Assembly: GCA_963778465.1 (NCBI GenBank)
Contig: CAVZUK010000003.1
Location: forward strand, 2,542,001 to 2,606,000
Direction of reading: 5' to 3'
Source: CAVZBW01 sp963778465
GTDB lineage: Bacteria; Actinomycetota; Acidimicrobiia; Acidimicrobiales; RAAP-2
Length of the DNA: 64,000 nt
Part shown: positions 10,568-19,153 of the stretch, in pieces
How positions within the stretch are numbered: position 1 is the stretch's first letter
How the letters are laid out: every line of letters starts with the position of its first letter
Translations under genes and position numbers: made by a program
The notes under the pieces: model-generated
The model's input: only the letters and a program-made list of their open reading frames with translations
Told to the model about the DNA's origin: nothing
Databases searched by the model: none

Positions 10568-11270
10568 TGCAACCCGGTATCGTGCCCGGGTGTTGCCCCT
10601 ATCGAGAGCAATCTCGAATAGTGCAGCTGGCTATATGCTGGAAACCCCGAGTATCCGGCGGTACTCCTCCCTGTCACACCTGAGTCTTATGGTGCTGGCG
10701 TGGAGAGTGACAATCCGTCCGGTGCGGACAATCAGCAGGAAAGGCCAGATTTCGCGCAGTGGGTCGTCGGCTTCGTCGACGGCGAAGGATGCTTCAGCGT
10801 TCCACTCTTCCGGAACTCAACGTGTCAGTGCGGTTGGCAGGTTCAACCCACCTTTAGCGTGGTTCAGGGCGAGCGGAGCGTCGGAGCTTTGCAGCGAATG
10901 CAAGCATTCTTCGATTGTGGTCATGTTGGGCGAGGCGCTCGACATGACAACCACCGTGAACCACTCTGCTGGTTCAGGGTGAGACGGATTCGGGACCTTC
11001 GGTCTCGGGTCGTCCCGTTTTTCGAAGAACACCCACTGGTAACGGCAAAAGCGTCGGATTTTCAGACGTTCGCAAAAGTCGTGCGCTTGATGGAGCAAGG
11101 AGTCCACCGGACACCGGAGGGCCTCTCCCATATCGCACACATGACCGAACGAATGAATCGAAGACAGCCGTCGCGGTTTCTGGAATCCTCAGAGGCCATA
11201 CGCCAGCCCCTCGCCACGACGAGCGAGGTGAAGATATGGTCCTAGCCTCATGGCGACATGAGGGGTCTAG
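10568..11270 (+). mobile_element. Group I intron 1 in 23S rRNA, site L1931
   Basis: A 703-nt insert after U1931. The exon ends in U and the insert ends in G, as group I introns require. The classic core elements are present: P (TGCTGGAAACC, about 10635), Q (AATCAGCAGG, 10730-10739), R (CAGAGGCCATA, about 11190-11200) and S (AAGATATGGTCC, 11231-11242). P4 (TGCTG/CAGCA) and P7 (GGCCA/TGGTC) can form. A P9-like hairpin with a GCGA tetraloop lies at 11244-11262. P1 is weak: GGT of the exon with GCC at 10595-10597, extended by CCGG-rich pairing. Site L1931 is a known intron position in other bacteria. The boundaries are inferred from exon continuity. Confidence 0.92.
10700..11245 (+). CDS. LAGLIDADG homing endonuclease in intron 1
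   Basis: A 181-residue protein from GTG 10700. It has one LAGLIDADG motif, VVGFVDGEGCF, at about residues 22-32, so it should act as a homodimer, like I-CreI-type enzymes. The expected role is to cut intronless 23S alleles near position 1931 and drive intron homing. The frame is unusual: it starts upstream of ribozyme element Q and ends at a TAG directly after element S, so its last 20 or so codons are ribozyme core. It is clearly related to the endonuclease of intron 2 (shared GAxNQQER, GFVDGEGCF, VxPFF). The acidic LAGLIDADG residues are intact; cleavage activity cannot be judged here. Confidence 0.9.
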   Translation: MESDNPSGADNQQERPDFAQWVVGFVDGEGCFSVPLFRNSTCQCGWQVQPTFSVVQGERSVGALQRMQAFFDCGHVGRGARHDNHREPLCWFRVRRIRDLRSRVVPFFEEHPLVTAKASDFQTFAKVVRLMEQGVHRTPEGLSHIAHMTERMNRRQPSRFLESSEAIRQPLATTSEVKIWS

Positions 11271-11317
<47 letters not shown>

Positions 11318-11575
11318 CGACTTTCCTACTGTCTCAACCACAGACCCGGCGAAATTGAAGTACGAGTAAAGATGCTCGTTAGCTGCATCAGGACGGAAAG
11401 ACCCCGTGGACCTTTACTGCAGCTTGATGTTGGGTTTTGGTACAGTTTGTGTAGGATAGGTGGGAGCCTTCGAAGCATTGGCGCTAGCCAGTGTGGAGGC
11501 AATCTTGAAATACCACCCTTTCTGTGCTGGGACTCTAACCTCGGTCCGTTATCCGGATCAGGGACAGCGTCAGGT

Positions 11576-11607
<32 letters not shown>

Positions 11608-11826
11608 ACGTAACGGAGGCGCCCAAAGGTTCCCTCAGGCTGGTTGGCAATCAGCTGTCGAGTGCAATGGCACAAGGGAGCTTGACTGCGAGACCTACAA
11701 GTCAAGCAGGTGCGAAAGCAGGGCATAGTGATCCAGCGGTTGCTTGTGGAAGCGCCGTTGCTCAACGGATAAAAGGTACCCCGGGGATAACAGGCTCATC
11801 TTCCCCAAGAGTCCATATCGACGGGA

Positions 11827-11872
<46 letters not shown>

Positions 11873-11873
11873 C

Positions 11874-11909
<36 letters not shown>

Positions 11910-11943
11910 TACGCGAGCTGGGTTTAGAACGTCGTGAGACAGT

Positions 11944-12679
11944 GGATAACCGCGCTGTCTATAAACTTGGCCATATGCTGGAATAGCCGGAGTATCCTGC
12001 GCTACTCGCTCTCGGAGAATCGTGACACAACTGCGTCGTACGCTGCGGTCATGGACACCGAGAGCAGTGAAAATGCGACAGGTGCGGCCAATCAGCAGGA
12101 AAGGCTGGAAGCGTACATAGCGGGCTTCGTGGATGGCGAAGGATGCTTTCACGTAGCGATCCAGCGGAATCCGAGCACGAGTGTCGGTTGGCAACTCGTG
12201 CCCGAGTTTCGGGTGAGCCAGGACGTCGTGAGGGGTGAGCTGTTGCGGCTCATCCAGGCGACGCTTGGTTGTGGATTGCTGCGGGAGAATCATGCGAGAT
12301 CGCGCGATCACACTTTGGTGTTGGTCGTTCGTTGGCGCAGGGATCTCTTGGAGCGTGTTCTTCCCTTTTTCACACGAAACCCACTATTGAGTGTGAAGCA
12401 GCAGGAGTTCGATTCGTTCTCGGCCATCGTGAGAGCGATGGAACGGGGCGAGCACAGGTCGGTTGAGGGATTCGATCGACTCTGTGTTATCGCACGCCGC
12501 ATGAACGGTGGTGGGCGGTATCGCCGCACTCATATTCCAGAATCCTCAGAGACCAGATGCCAAGCCTCCTCCGGATGTCGGAGGAGTGAAGGGATGGTCC
12601 GATCTGCATGGCGACATGCAGAACCAGGCAGAAATGACCTGGTCGCCGGCGGAGCGTTTCGCCGGCAGTAACAAGAATG
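11944..12679 (+). mobile_element. Group I intron 2 in 23S rRNA, site L2604
   Basis: A 736-nt insert after U2604, two bases from the catalytic A2602. P1 is clear: exon AGACAGT (11937-11943) pairs fully with GCTGTCT (11954-11960), with the required U.G pair at the splice site and a 10-nt loop. Core elements are P (TGCTGGAATAGCC, about 11976), Q (AATCAGCAGG, 12090-12099), R (CAGAGACCAGA, 12547-12557) and S (GGGATGGTCC, 12591-12600). P7 (GACCA/TGGTC) forms, and a P9 hairpin with GCGA loop lies at 12605-12620. The last intron base is G (12679). Core text matches intron 1 closely, so the two introns share ancestry. Confidence 0.93.
12051..12671 (+). CDS. LAGLIDADG homing endonuclease in intron 2
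   Basis: A 206-residue protein from ATG 12051, chosen because it lies at nearly the same distance before element Q as the start in intron 1; the frame itself is open further upstream. One LAGLIDADG motif, YIAGFVDGEGCF, lies at about residues 23-34, followed by ERVLPFFTRNPLLSVKQ, typical of the single-motif family. The reading frame crosses Q, R, S and P9 and stops at 12669-12671, 8 nt before the 3' splice site. The predicted target is the intronless 23S sequence around position 2604. Confidence 0.9.
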   Translation: MDTESSENATGAANQQERLEAYIAGFVDGEGCFHVAIQRNPSTSVGWQLVPEFRVSQDVVRGELLRLIQATLGCGLLRENHARSRDHTLVLVVRWRRDLLERVLPFFTRNPLLSVKQQEFDSFSAIVRAMERGEHRSVEGFDRLCVIARRMNGGGRYRRTHIPESSETRCQASSGCRRSEGMVRSAWRHAEPGRNDLVAGGAFRRQ

Positions 12680-12975
12680 TCGGTCCCTATCCGATGCAGC
12701 CGTAGGAGATCTGAGAGAGGCTGTCCCTAGTACGAGAGGACCGGGACGGACGTAGCTCTCGTGTGCCAGTTGTCCTGCCAAGGGCACGGCTGGTTTGCGA
12801 CCTACGGGTGGGATAAGCGCTGAAAGCATCTAAGTGCGAAGCCCGTCTCAAGATGAGATCTCCCACAGGAAAACCTGGTAAGGCCCGTGGCCAGACGACC
12901 ACGTTGATAGGCCGGAGGTGTAAGCACGGTGACGTGTTCAGCCGACCGGTACTAATCGGCCGAGGGCTTGGGACT

Positions 12976-13004
12976 TGCTCGTGCTCGCTTTGGAACGCTC
13001 AAGG
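12976..13004 (+). repeat. 3' arm of the 23S rRNA processing stalk
   Basis: Pairs with 8385-8413 and closes the stem around 23S rRNA directly after its 3' end. Confidence 0.85.
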
Positions 13005-13048
13005 TGCGCGGTAGGCGCACTTCGGCCCATATGGCCGCGAGCGCATGA

Positions 13049-13166
13049 TTTCCGGTGGCCATGGCGGCGGGGAAACACCCGTTCCCATTCCGAACACGGC
13101 AGTTAAGCCCGCCAGCGCCGATGGTACTTGGGGGGAGACCCCCCGGGAGAGTAGGACGCCGCCGGG
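13049..13166 (+). rRNA. rrf: 5S ribosomal RNA
   Basis: About 118 nt. It contains CCCGTTCCCATTCCGAACAC and the AGTTAAGCCC segment, and its ends pair (TCCGGTGGC with GCCGCCGGGA). It lies about 75 nt after 23S, the normal actinobacterial order. The ends are estimated from the terminal helix. Confidence 0.95.
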
Positions 13167-13176
13167 AGCTCTCTGA

Positions 13177-13216
13177 CCAAGGGCCCGTCGCGTATGCGGC
13201 GGGCCCTTGGCGTTTT
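13177..13216 (+). terminator. rrn operon intrinsic terminator
   Basis: CCAAGGGCCCGTCGC (13177-13191) pairs perfectly with GCGGCGGGCCCTTGG-type text at 13196-13210, followed by CGTTTTCGTT. A 15-bp GC-rich stem plus a T run directly after 5S is a textbook terminator. Confidence 0.92.
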
Positions 13217-13263
13217 CGTTCGTATGGGTGTCGGGCCGTATCGGGTGTCGGGGCCTCGGACGT

Positions 13264-13728
13264 TCAGAGGGCGAGGGGCACGGGCCCGCGGTGGGGCCCC
13301 TCGGAAAGTCCTTCCACCCTCGTGCCGGCAGGAACATGCCCGACCTGCCAACCGGAGACGATCGCCAGATCGAGACGGATGAAGTCTTGGGCAGGGCCGT
13401 CCGGGCCCGGCGGCATCTTGGGGATGAGGTGGGCCACGGTGAAGTCGTCCGGATCCATGACCGGGGACGTCTTGCCAACGCCCATGACACTCCATCCGGC
13501 CTGTTGGTGGTGGTCGTAGGCGTCGGCCTGAAAGGCCACGACGGCCTCGTGGGTGGCTTCCGCAAATTCGGAGCCGTGGGCCGCTGGAAAGATGACCGAC
13601 TCATCCGAGACGGCGAAGTTCACGAGGTGGATGGACGGCAGGGCTCGATAGGTGACGCCGACGCGGCCGATGGGAGCGTGTGAGAGGAGCTCCAGGCAGG
13701 CGTCCTTGGTCAGCATCATGGGTTGCAT
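13264..13728 (-). CDS. Pyridoxamine 5'-phosphate oxidase family protein
   Basis: A 154-residue protein from ATG 13728, preceded on its strand by the ribosome site AGAGGAAG at 8-nt spacing. The pattern CLELLSHAPIGRVGVTYRALPSIHLVNFAVSD is that of small FMN-binding split-barrel proteins annotated as PNPOx-like. Members bind FMN, F420 or heme and are usually oxidoreductases of unknown substrate. There is no sign of the residues specific to true PdxH, so vitamin B6 synthesis should not be assumed. It diverges from the TPR gene that starts at 13918. Confidence 0.75.
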   Translation of the reverse strand: MQPMMLTKDACLELLSHAPIGRVGVTYRALPSIHLVNFAVSDESVIFPAAHGSEFAEATHEAVVAFQADAYDHHQQAGWSVMGVGKTSPVMDPDDFTVAHLIPKMPPGPDGPAQDFIRLDLAIVSGWQVGHVPAGTRVEGLSEGPHRGPVPLAL

Positions 13729-13905
13729 CGTTCTTCCTCTATCGGGGCAGCGCGCCACTCGGAGGTCGCGCTCTGCGACTGCACGATCATCCTGAAGGGC
13801 CGACGGGCGCCGGGGCAGGGCCCAAAGTCCCCACGGCGGCGGGCGTCCCGGCTGGGGGCGACGATTCCGACGTCCGGGACTGTCGGCGCCCGGAGTTGCC
13901 CCACG

Positions 13906-13911
13906 TACACT
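13906..13911 (+). promoter_or_regulatory. -10 box of the TPR gene, leaderless
   Basis: TACACT lies 6 nt before GTG 13918, so transcription should begin at the start codon. Confidence 0.6.
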
Positions 13912-13917
13912 CGCCGG

Positions 13918-15723
13918 GTGCAGCGAGAGGACCGGTCGGAACCGCCTCGTCGTGAGACTCGCGGGGCCAAAGGTCGATCTACGCCGTCGTCCGGTAGAAC
14001 CGCCAAGCGGGGCACCGGGAGCGGTGGCGCCCCGAGACCGAGAACCTCCGCAGGAGAGCGCCCCTCTTCGGCCGAAGGCCGGGGCAGCGCCCGTTCGGTC
14101 CGGCCGCGCCCGTTCGACAAGGAAGGACGCCCGTCCGGCACACAAGAACGGACGGGCAGGCGTCCGGCGGCCGACGGCAGCAGGGGAGGGCGGGACGCGG
14201 CACCTCGCCGGACCAGCTCGGCCAACACGGGGACCAGCCGGAGGATGAGCTCCGATCGACCACCCCGCAAGGGACGAGACAGCGAGGGCGGCCGCGGCCC
14301 GCGCGAGGACGAGGATCTCGGTCGCCGCGGAACGGGCCGCGGAACGGGCCGAGGGCGGCCGGCTCCGCCGGGAGCTCGAAAGACGTCCCCACCACGACGC
14401 GCCGGAGCCAGACCAGCGACTCGAGACGCCGACGGGATAGCGCGGGTTGCTCCGGACCGGAGGCGAGCTCCGAAAAGGGAGCCTTCCGACCGTCCCGGCG
14501 CAGCGGACGGCCCGGGCGCAAGGGGCAGGCGGGGTGCACCCGGCGGGCGCAGCGCACCGGAGAGACGAGGTGGGCGGGGAGCGCAAGAGGATCGAGGGAC
14601 TCGAGGGGCGCCTGCTGGCCGGGGGGGACGGCCAGCAGGACGGGGGAGGAGCGCCGAGCCAAGCGGAGCGGGGCCCGGAGACCGCCGAGGCCGCGGCTCC
14701 CCGGCTCCCCGGCGCGACGGACCGCCGCGCACGCGCCCCCCGCAGGCCGATGGCTCGGGCGGGCGCCCGGCACCCCGGGGGGCGCCCGATCCACGGCTGC
14801 GCAAGCTCGGCGGGGTGGCGCGGCGCGGCGCCCGGGTCGTGCAGGAGGGTGCGGACGGGGCGGACCTGAGCGGCCGCGGGAACCGAGAGCCCGAAGGTCG
14901 CGACGACCACGTACCGACTCGCCGCCCAGCCCCCCAGGCCGAGTGGGTGCGCGTCGACGAGGCGCCGGAAGAGTCGCCCTCGATCCGGGGCGGGGGACTG
15001 GTCGACGGTCGCCTCCCGGTCTCGCCGGGGACGTCCGGCGGTGGGGCGGCGGTCGATCCGGAGGTGCTCCAAGAGGTCGCCAAGGCGGCGGGCGAGGCCC
15101 GGCCCGCCCGGAGGGACTACCTGACGCCCCGCTTCGAAGAGGCGGTCGCGGCCTACGAGCGCGGCCGGGATCGTGAGGCGGCGCGCCTTCTCGCTCCGTT
15201 GGTGCAGGACCTCCCCGACGTCGCCTCGATCCGGCAGCTGGCCGGTCTGGCGGCGTACCGGGAGGGTCGCTGGCGGGATGCCGTGCGCAACCTCGAGGCC
15301 TACCAGCGGATCACCGGAGACCGCGGCTACGTGCCCATCGTGATGGACGGCTTGCGCGCCCAGGGTCGAAGACGACGCGTCGCCGACCTCTGGGCTGGAT
15401 TCCGCCTCGATGCCCCCAACCCCGACGTGTTGTCGGAGGCGCGGATCGTCGCTGCGGAGACCCTGGCCGACGCTGGCGATTTCGCCGGAGGCATCTCTCT
15501 GCTCTCGGGCTCGGGTGCCGGGCGGCGGGTGCGCAATCCGGCGACGCGCCACCTCCGTCAGTGGTACGTCCTGGCGGACCTCTACGAGCGTGCCGGCGAC
15601 GTGCCGGCGGCGAGGGACTTCTTTGGCCGGGTCTTCCAGGCCGACCCGGACTTCTACGACGTGGCGCGGCGCCTGGGCGCGCTCGGAGGGCGCGCAGGAC
15701 CGGGTCGGCCGAGACGAGGCTGA
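13918..15723 (+). CDS. TPR protein with a long disordered Arg/Gly/Pro-rich N-terminus
   Basis: About 601 residues from GTG 13918. Residues 1 to about 375 are low-complexity and extremely rich in Arg, Gly, Pro and Ser, with repeated RGG-like and GRG motifs, and should be disordered and strongly basic. Residues about 400-595 form tetratricopeptide-type helical repeats (YLTPRFEEAVAAYERGRDREAARLLAPLV, then LAGLAAYREGRWRDAVRNLEAY and further units). The helical part resembles TPR proteins found beside actinobacterial housekeeping genes, whose function is unknown. A nucleic-acid-binding tail is a guess from composition only. The frame is open further upstream, but the promoter position favours 13918. 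Confidence 0.65.
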   Translation: MQREDRSEPPRRETRGAKGRSTPSSGRTAKRGTGSGGAPRPRTSAGERPSSAEGRGSARSVRPRPFDKEGRPSGTQERTGRRPAADGSRGGRDAAPRRTSSANTGTSRRMSSDRPPRKGRDSEGGRGPREDEDLGRRGTGRGTGRGRPAPPGARKTSPPRRAGARPATRDADGIARVAPDRRRAPKREPSDRPGAADGPGARGRRGAPGGRSAPERRGGRGAQEDRGTRGAPAGRGGRPAGRGRSAEPSGAGPGDRRGRGSPAPRRDGPPRTRPPQADGSGGRPAPRGAPDPRLRKLGGVARRGARVVQEGADGADLSGRGNREPEGRDDHVPTRRPAPQAEWVRVDEAPEESPSIRGGGLVDGRLPVSPGTSGGGAAVDPEVLQEVAKAAGEARPARRDYLTPRFEEAVAAYERGRDREAARLLAPLVQDLPDVASIRQLAGLAAYREGRWRDAVRNLEAYQRITGDRGYVPIVMDGLRAQGRRRRVADLWAGFRLDAPNPDVLSEARIVAAETLADAGDFAGGISLLSGSGAGRRVRNPATRHLRQWYVLADLYERAGDVPAARDFFGRVFQADPDFYDVARRLGALGGRAGPGRPRRG

Positions 15724-15818
15724 GCGAGACGCTCGGGCGACCGCGCCCGGCCGCCCGGGTCGGGCCACGCAGCATTCCCCGCCCCCGACGCGCACCGGAT
15801 GCTCACACAAGGAGCCGT

Positions 15819-15824
15819 TAGGCT
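15819..15824 (+). promoter_or_regulatory. -10 box of the aldolase gene, leaderless
   Basis: TAGGCT lies 6 nt before ATG 15831. Confidence 0.6.
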
Positions 15825-15830
15825 TGTGAA

Positions 15831-16880
15831 ATGGACCTGAAAGAGCTCCTCGGGAACGAAGCGGACTCCCTCCTCAACCACGAGAGCAAGGCCTTTCCGG
15901 CGTCGGGCCTCGTGCTCCCGGGTCCGGATTTCCTCGACCGCGTGTTTCGCGACTCCGACCGCTCGCCGACCGTGTTGCGGAACCTCGGGACCATGTACGG
16001 CCATGGGCGACTCGGGGGGACGGGCTACCTCTCGATCCTTCCCGTCGACCAGGGCATCGAGCACTCGGCGGCGGCGAGCTTCTCCAAGAACCCCGCCTAC
16101 TTCGACCCGGCGAACCTTTGCGAGCTGGCGTTGGCGGGGGAATGCAGTGGCATCGCCACGACGCTCGGCGTCCTCGGAGCGGTCTCGCGGCGCTATGCGC
16201 ACAAGATCCCGTTCGTGGTGAAGCTCAACCACAACGACTTCCTGCACTACCCCAACACCTACGACCAGGTGCCGTTCGGCTCCCCCCAGCAGGCCTTCGA
16301 CCTGGGTGCAGTCGGCGTGGGTGCCACCATCTACTTTGGGTCCGCCGAGTCGGACCGCCAGCTCCACGAGGTCTCGGAGATGTTCGCCGAGGCCCACGAG
16401 CTCGGCATGTTCACGATCCTGTGGTGCTACCTGCGCAACACGGCCTTCAAGAAGGACGGGACCGACTACCACCTGTCGGCCGACCTCACCGGTCAGGCCA
16501 ACCACATGGGCGTGACGATCGAGGCCGACATCATCAAGCAGAAGCAGCCGGAGAACAACGGCGGCTACACGGCGCTCGGCTTCGGCATGACGGATCCGCT
16601 CGCCTACGACGAGCTGACCACGGACCACCCCATCGATCTCACCCGCTGGCAGGTCGTCAACTGCTACGCGGGCCGAATCGGACTGATCAACTCGGGCGGG
16701 GCGTCCAAGGGCTCCGACGACCTGGAACAGGCCGTCCGTACGGCCGTCATCAACAAGCGGGCCGGGGGCCAGGGACTGATCGTCGGGCGCAAGTCCTTCC
16801 AGAGGCCGATGGACGAGGGTGCGGCCCTCATCCATGCGATCCAGGACGTCTACCTGGACCGCGACATCACGATCGCCTGA
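15831..16880 (+). CDS. fbaB: Class I fructose-bisphosphate aldolase (FbaB/DhnA type)
   Basis: A 349-residue enzyme that interconverts fructose 1,6-bisphosphate with dihydroxyacetone phosphate and glyceraldehyde 3-phosphate through a lysine Schiff base. Family text includes SILPVDQGIEHS, PFVVKLNHND and a long internal segment NCYAGRIGLINSGGASKGSDD close to the phosphate site. It belongs to the archaeal/bacterial class I group, not the zinc enzyme. It stands alone behind a leaderless promoter. Confidence 0.9.
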   Translation: MDLKELLGNEADSLLNHESKAFPASGLVLPGPDFLDRVFRDSDRSPTVLRNLGTMYGHGRLGGTGYLSILPVDQGIEHSAAASFSKNPAYFDPANLCELALAGECSGIATTLGVLGAVSRRYAHKIPFVVKLNHNDFLHYPNTYDQVPFGSPQQAFDLGAVGVGATIYFGSAESDRQLHEVSEMFAEAHELGMFTILWCYLRNTAFKKDGTDYHLSADLTGQANHMGVTIEADIIKQKQPENNGGYTALGFGMTDPLAYDELTTDHPIDLTRWQVVNCYAGRIGLINSGGASKGSDDLEQAVRTAVINKRAGGQGLIVGRKSFQRPMDEGAALIHAIQDVYLDRDITIA

Positions 16881-17257
16881 TCCCCGGCGCCACGGCGGCG
16901 TCCGAAGCGGCGCATGCGGGCGGGACTGTGCCGCCCCGACAACGGTCGGAAGCACGGTCGATCGAGCCAGCCGCCGGGTGGTGCACCGGTTCTCGGACCC
17001 GCGCAGACCGCCCGGGATGGTCACGGGCGATGGCGAGGGCACGGTATGCTCGTTTACCGGAACGAAACACTTCGTCCGTGGTCGCTCGCGCCGTGCTGGC
17101 CGTGGCGCGCTGCGCTGAGCTGGTCTGGCGTGCGCCCATTGGGCCGGGGGAGCGATTCGACCCGGACGGGACGGCAACCAAAAAGAGATGAAGCAGCACG
17201 CTCAGCAGGCAACGGCGAGGGCTGGCCGGGCGATGAGGATACTGAGACGAGGGCAGC
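16881..17257 (+). other. Intergenic region before korA
   Basis: 377 nt with no convincing gene. TATGCT at 17048-17053 and GATACT near 17235-17240 are possible -10 boxes for korA. A GAGG ribosome site lies about 8 nt before the korA GTG. Nothing else was recognised. Confidence 0.5.
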
Positions 17258-19153
17258 GTGACTGAGGTCAGCCGGGAGGCGCCCCAACAGCTCGATCGAG
17301 TGGTCGTACGGTTTGCCGGGGACTCCGGCGACGGGATGCAGCTCACCGGTGATCGCTTCACCAGCGTGAGCGCCGCGCTGGGCAACGACCTCGCGACCTT
17401 CCCCGACTTCCCGGCGGAGATCCGCGCTCCCGCGGGGACCATGGCCGGCGTGTCGGCCTTCCAGGTCCACATCGCGGACCGCGACATCCTGACGCCCGGC
17501 GACGCGCCCAACGTGCTCGTCGCGATGAACCCCGCAGCCCTCCGGGCCAACCTCGGCGTCCTGGCCAAGGGCGCCACGATCGTGGTCAACGTGGACGCCT
17601 TCGACGACCGCAGCCTGACCAAGGCGGGGTACGAGGCCGACCCGCTGAGCGACGGGAGCCTCGCGCCGTACACGGTCTACGAGGTTCCGATGACCTCCCT
17701 CACCACCCAGGTGTGCAAGGAGCTCGGGGTCAAGCCCCGCGATGCCGAGCGCTCCAAGAACTTCTTCGCGCTCGGCCTCATCAGCTGGCTCTACACCCGG
17801 CCGGTCGAGCCGACCCTCGAATGGATCGCCAAGCGCTTCGCCGACCGCCCGCAGGTGGAGGCCGCCAACACGCGGGCCTTCCAGGCGGGCTACCACTTCG
17901 GCGAGACCGCAGAGCTCTTCCAGTCCAACTACGAGGTGCGGGCCGCCAACTTCGCCCCCGGGGAGTACGTCAACGTCACCGGCAACACGGCGCTCGCCTG
18001 GGGCCTGATCGCTGCGGCACGGCAGGCGGGCCTGGCGCTCTTCCTCGGCAGCTACCCGATCACGCCGGCGTCCGACATCCTCCACGAGCTGTCTCGCCGC
18101 AAGGAGTTCGGCGTGCGGACGTTCCAGGCCGAGGACGAGATCGCCGGTATCGGCGCGGCCCTCGGGGCTGCCTTCGGCGGTGCCCTCGGGGTGACGACGA
18201 CCAGCGGGCCGGGACTGGACCTCAAGTCCGAGACGGTCGGCCTGGCCATCAACCTCGAGCTCCCCCTACTCGTGGTGGACATCCAGCGGGGCGGTCCCTC
18301 GACGGGTCTGCCGACCAAGACGGAGCAGGCCGACCTCCTGCATGCCATGTTCGGTCGCCACGGCGAGGCCCCGCTGCCCATCGTCGCGGCGAAGACGCCG
18401 TCCCACTGCTTCGAGGCGGCCATCGAGGCGACCCGCCTGGCCGTCAAGTACCGGACGCCGGTGATCCTCCTCTCGGACGGGTCGCTCGCCAACGGGTCGG
18501 AACCGTGGCGCCTGCCCGACGTGGCCACCCTGCCTCGCATCGAGCCCGACTTCGCCACCTCGCCCAACCACCTGGCCGAGGACGGGAGCGAGGTCTTCTG
18601 GCCCTACGTGCGCGACGACGAGACCTTGGCCCGTCCATGGGCACCCCCGGGTGTGCCCGGGCTCGAGCACCGCATCGGCGGCCTCGAAAAGGCCGACGGC
18701 AGCGGCAACGTGTCCTACGACCCGGCCAACCACGACCGGATGGTGCGTCTCCGCGCGGCCAAGATCGACCGGATCGCCGAGGACATCCCCCCGGCAGAGG
18801 TGGACGACGAGGACGGGACCGCCGAGTTGCTGCTCGTCGGCTGGGGATCCACCTTCGGGTCCATCGCCGCCGGCGTGCGTCGCGTGCGGGCGCGGGGCCT
18901 CAAGGTGGCCCAGCTGCACCTCACGCACCTCAACCCGTTCCCCAAGAACCTCGGTGAGATCCTCGCTCGCTACGAGAAGATCCTCGTGCCCGAGGTCAAC
19001 TTGGGCCAGCTCACCCACCTCCTACGGGCCAAGTACCTGGTCAACGCCGAGGCGATGACCAAGGTCCACGGGGTGCCGTTCCGGGCCGGTGAGATCGAGG
19101 CGGCCGTACTCGAGCGTCTGGGCGACCAGGCCCTGGCAGGAGGCGTCAGATGA
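17258..19153 (+). CDS. korA: 2-oxoglutarate:ferredoxin oxidoreductase, alpha (gamma-alpha fused) subunit
   Basis: A 631-residue subunit of KorAB, which oxidises 2-oxoglutarate to succinyl-CoA and reduces ferredoxin. Residues about 10-185 are the gamma domain (RFAGDSGDGMQLTGDRF). From about residue 220 the alpha domain follows (GNTALAWGLIAAARQAG, YPITPASDILHEL, TTSGPGLDLKSE). The fused order is that of the oxygen-tolerant mycobacterial KGOR. The stop overlaps the ATG of korB by 4 nt. Confidence 0.93.
   Translation: MTEVSREAPQQLDRVVVRFAGDSGDGMQLTGDRFTSVSAALGNDLATFPDFPAEIRAPAGTMAGVSAFQVHIADRDILTPGDAPNVLVAMNPAALRANLGVLAKGATIVVNVDAFDDRSLTKAGYEADPLSDGSLAPYTVYEVPMTSLTTQVCKELGVKPRDAERSKNFFALGLISWLYTRPVEPTLEWIAKRFADRPQVEAANTRAFQAGYHFGETAELFQSNYEVRAANFAPGEYVNVTGNTALAWGLIAAARQAGLALFLGSYPITPASDILHELSRRKEFGVRTFQAEDEIAGIGAALGAAFGGALGVTTTSGPGLDLKSETVGLAINLELPLLVVDIQRGGPSTGLPTKTEQADLLHAMFGRHGEAPLPIVAAKTPSHCFEAAIEATRLAVKYRTPVILLSDGSLANGSEPWRLPDVATLPRIEPDFATSPNHLAEDGSEVFWPYVRDDETLARPWAPPGVPGLEHRIGGLEKADGSGNVSYDPANHDRMVRLRAAKIDRIAEDIPPAEVDDEDGTAELLLVGWGSTFGSIAAGVRRVRARGLKVAQLHLTHLNPFPKNLGEILARYEKILVPEVNLGQLTHLLRAKYLVNAEAMTKVHGVPFRAGEIEAAVLERLGDQALAGGVR

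Noticed and set aside
13729..15810. Upstream extension of the minus-strand PNPOx frame
   Set aside because: The frame stays open opposite the TPR gene, but the ribosome site and family N-terminus place the start at 13728.
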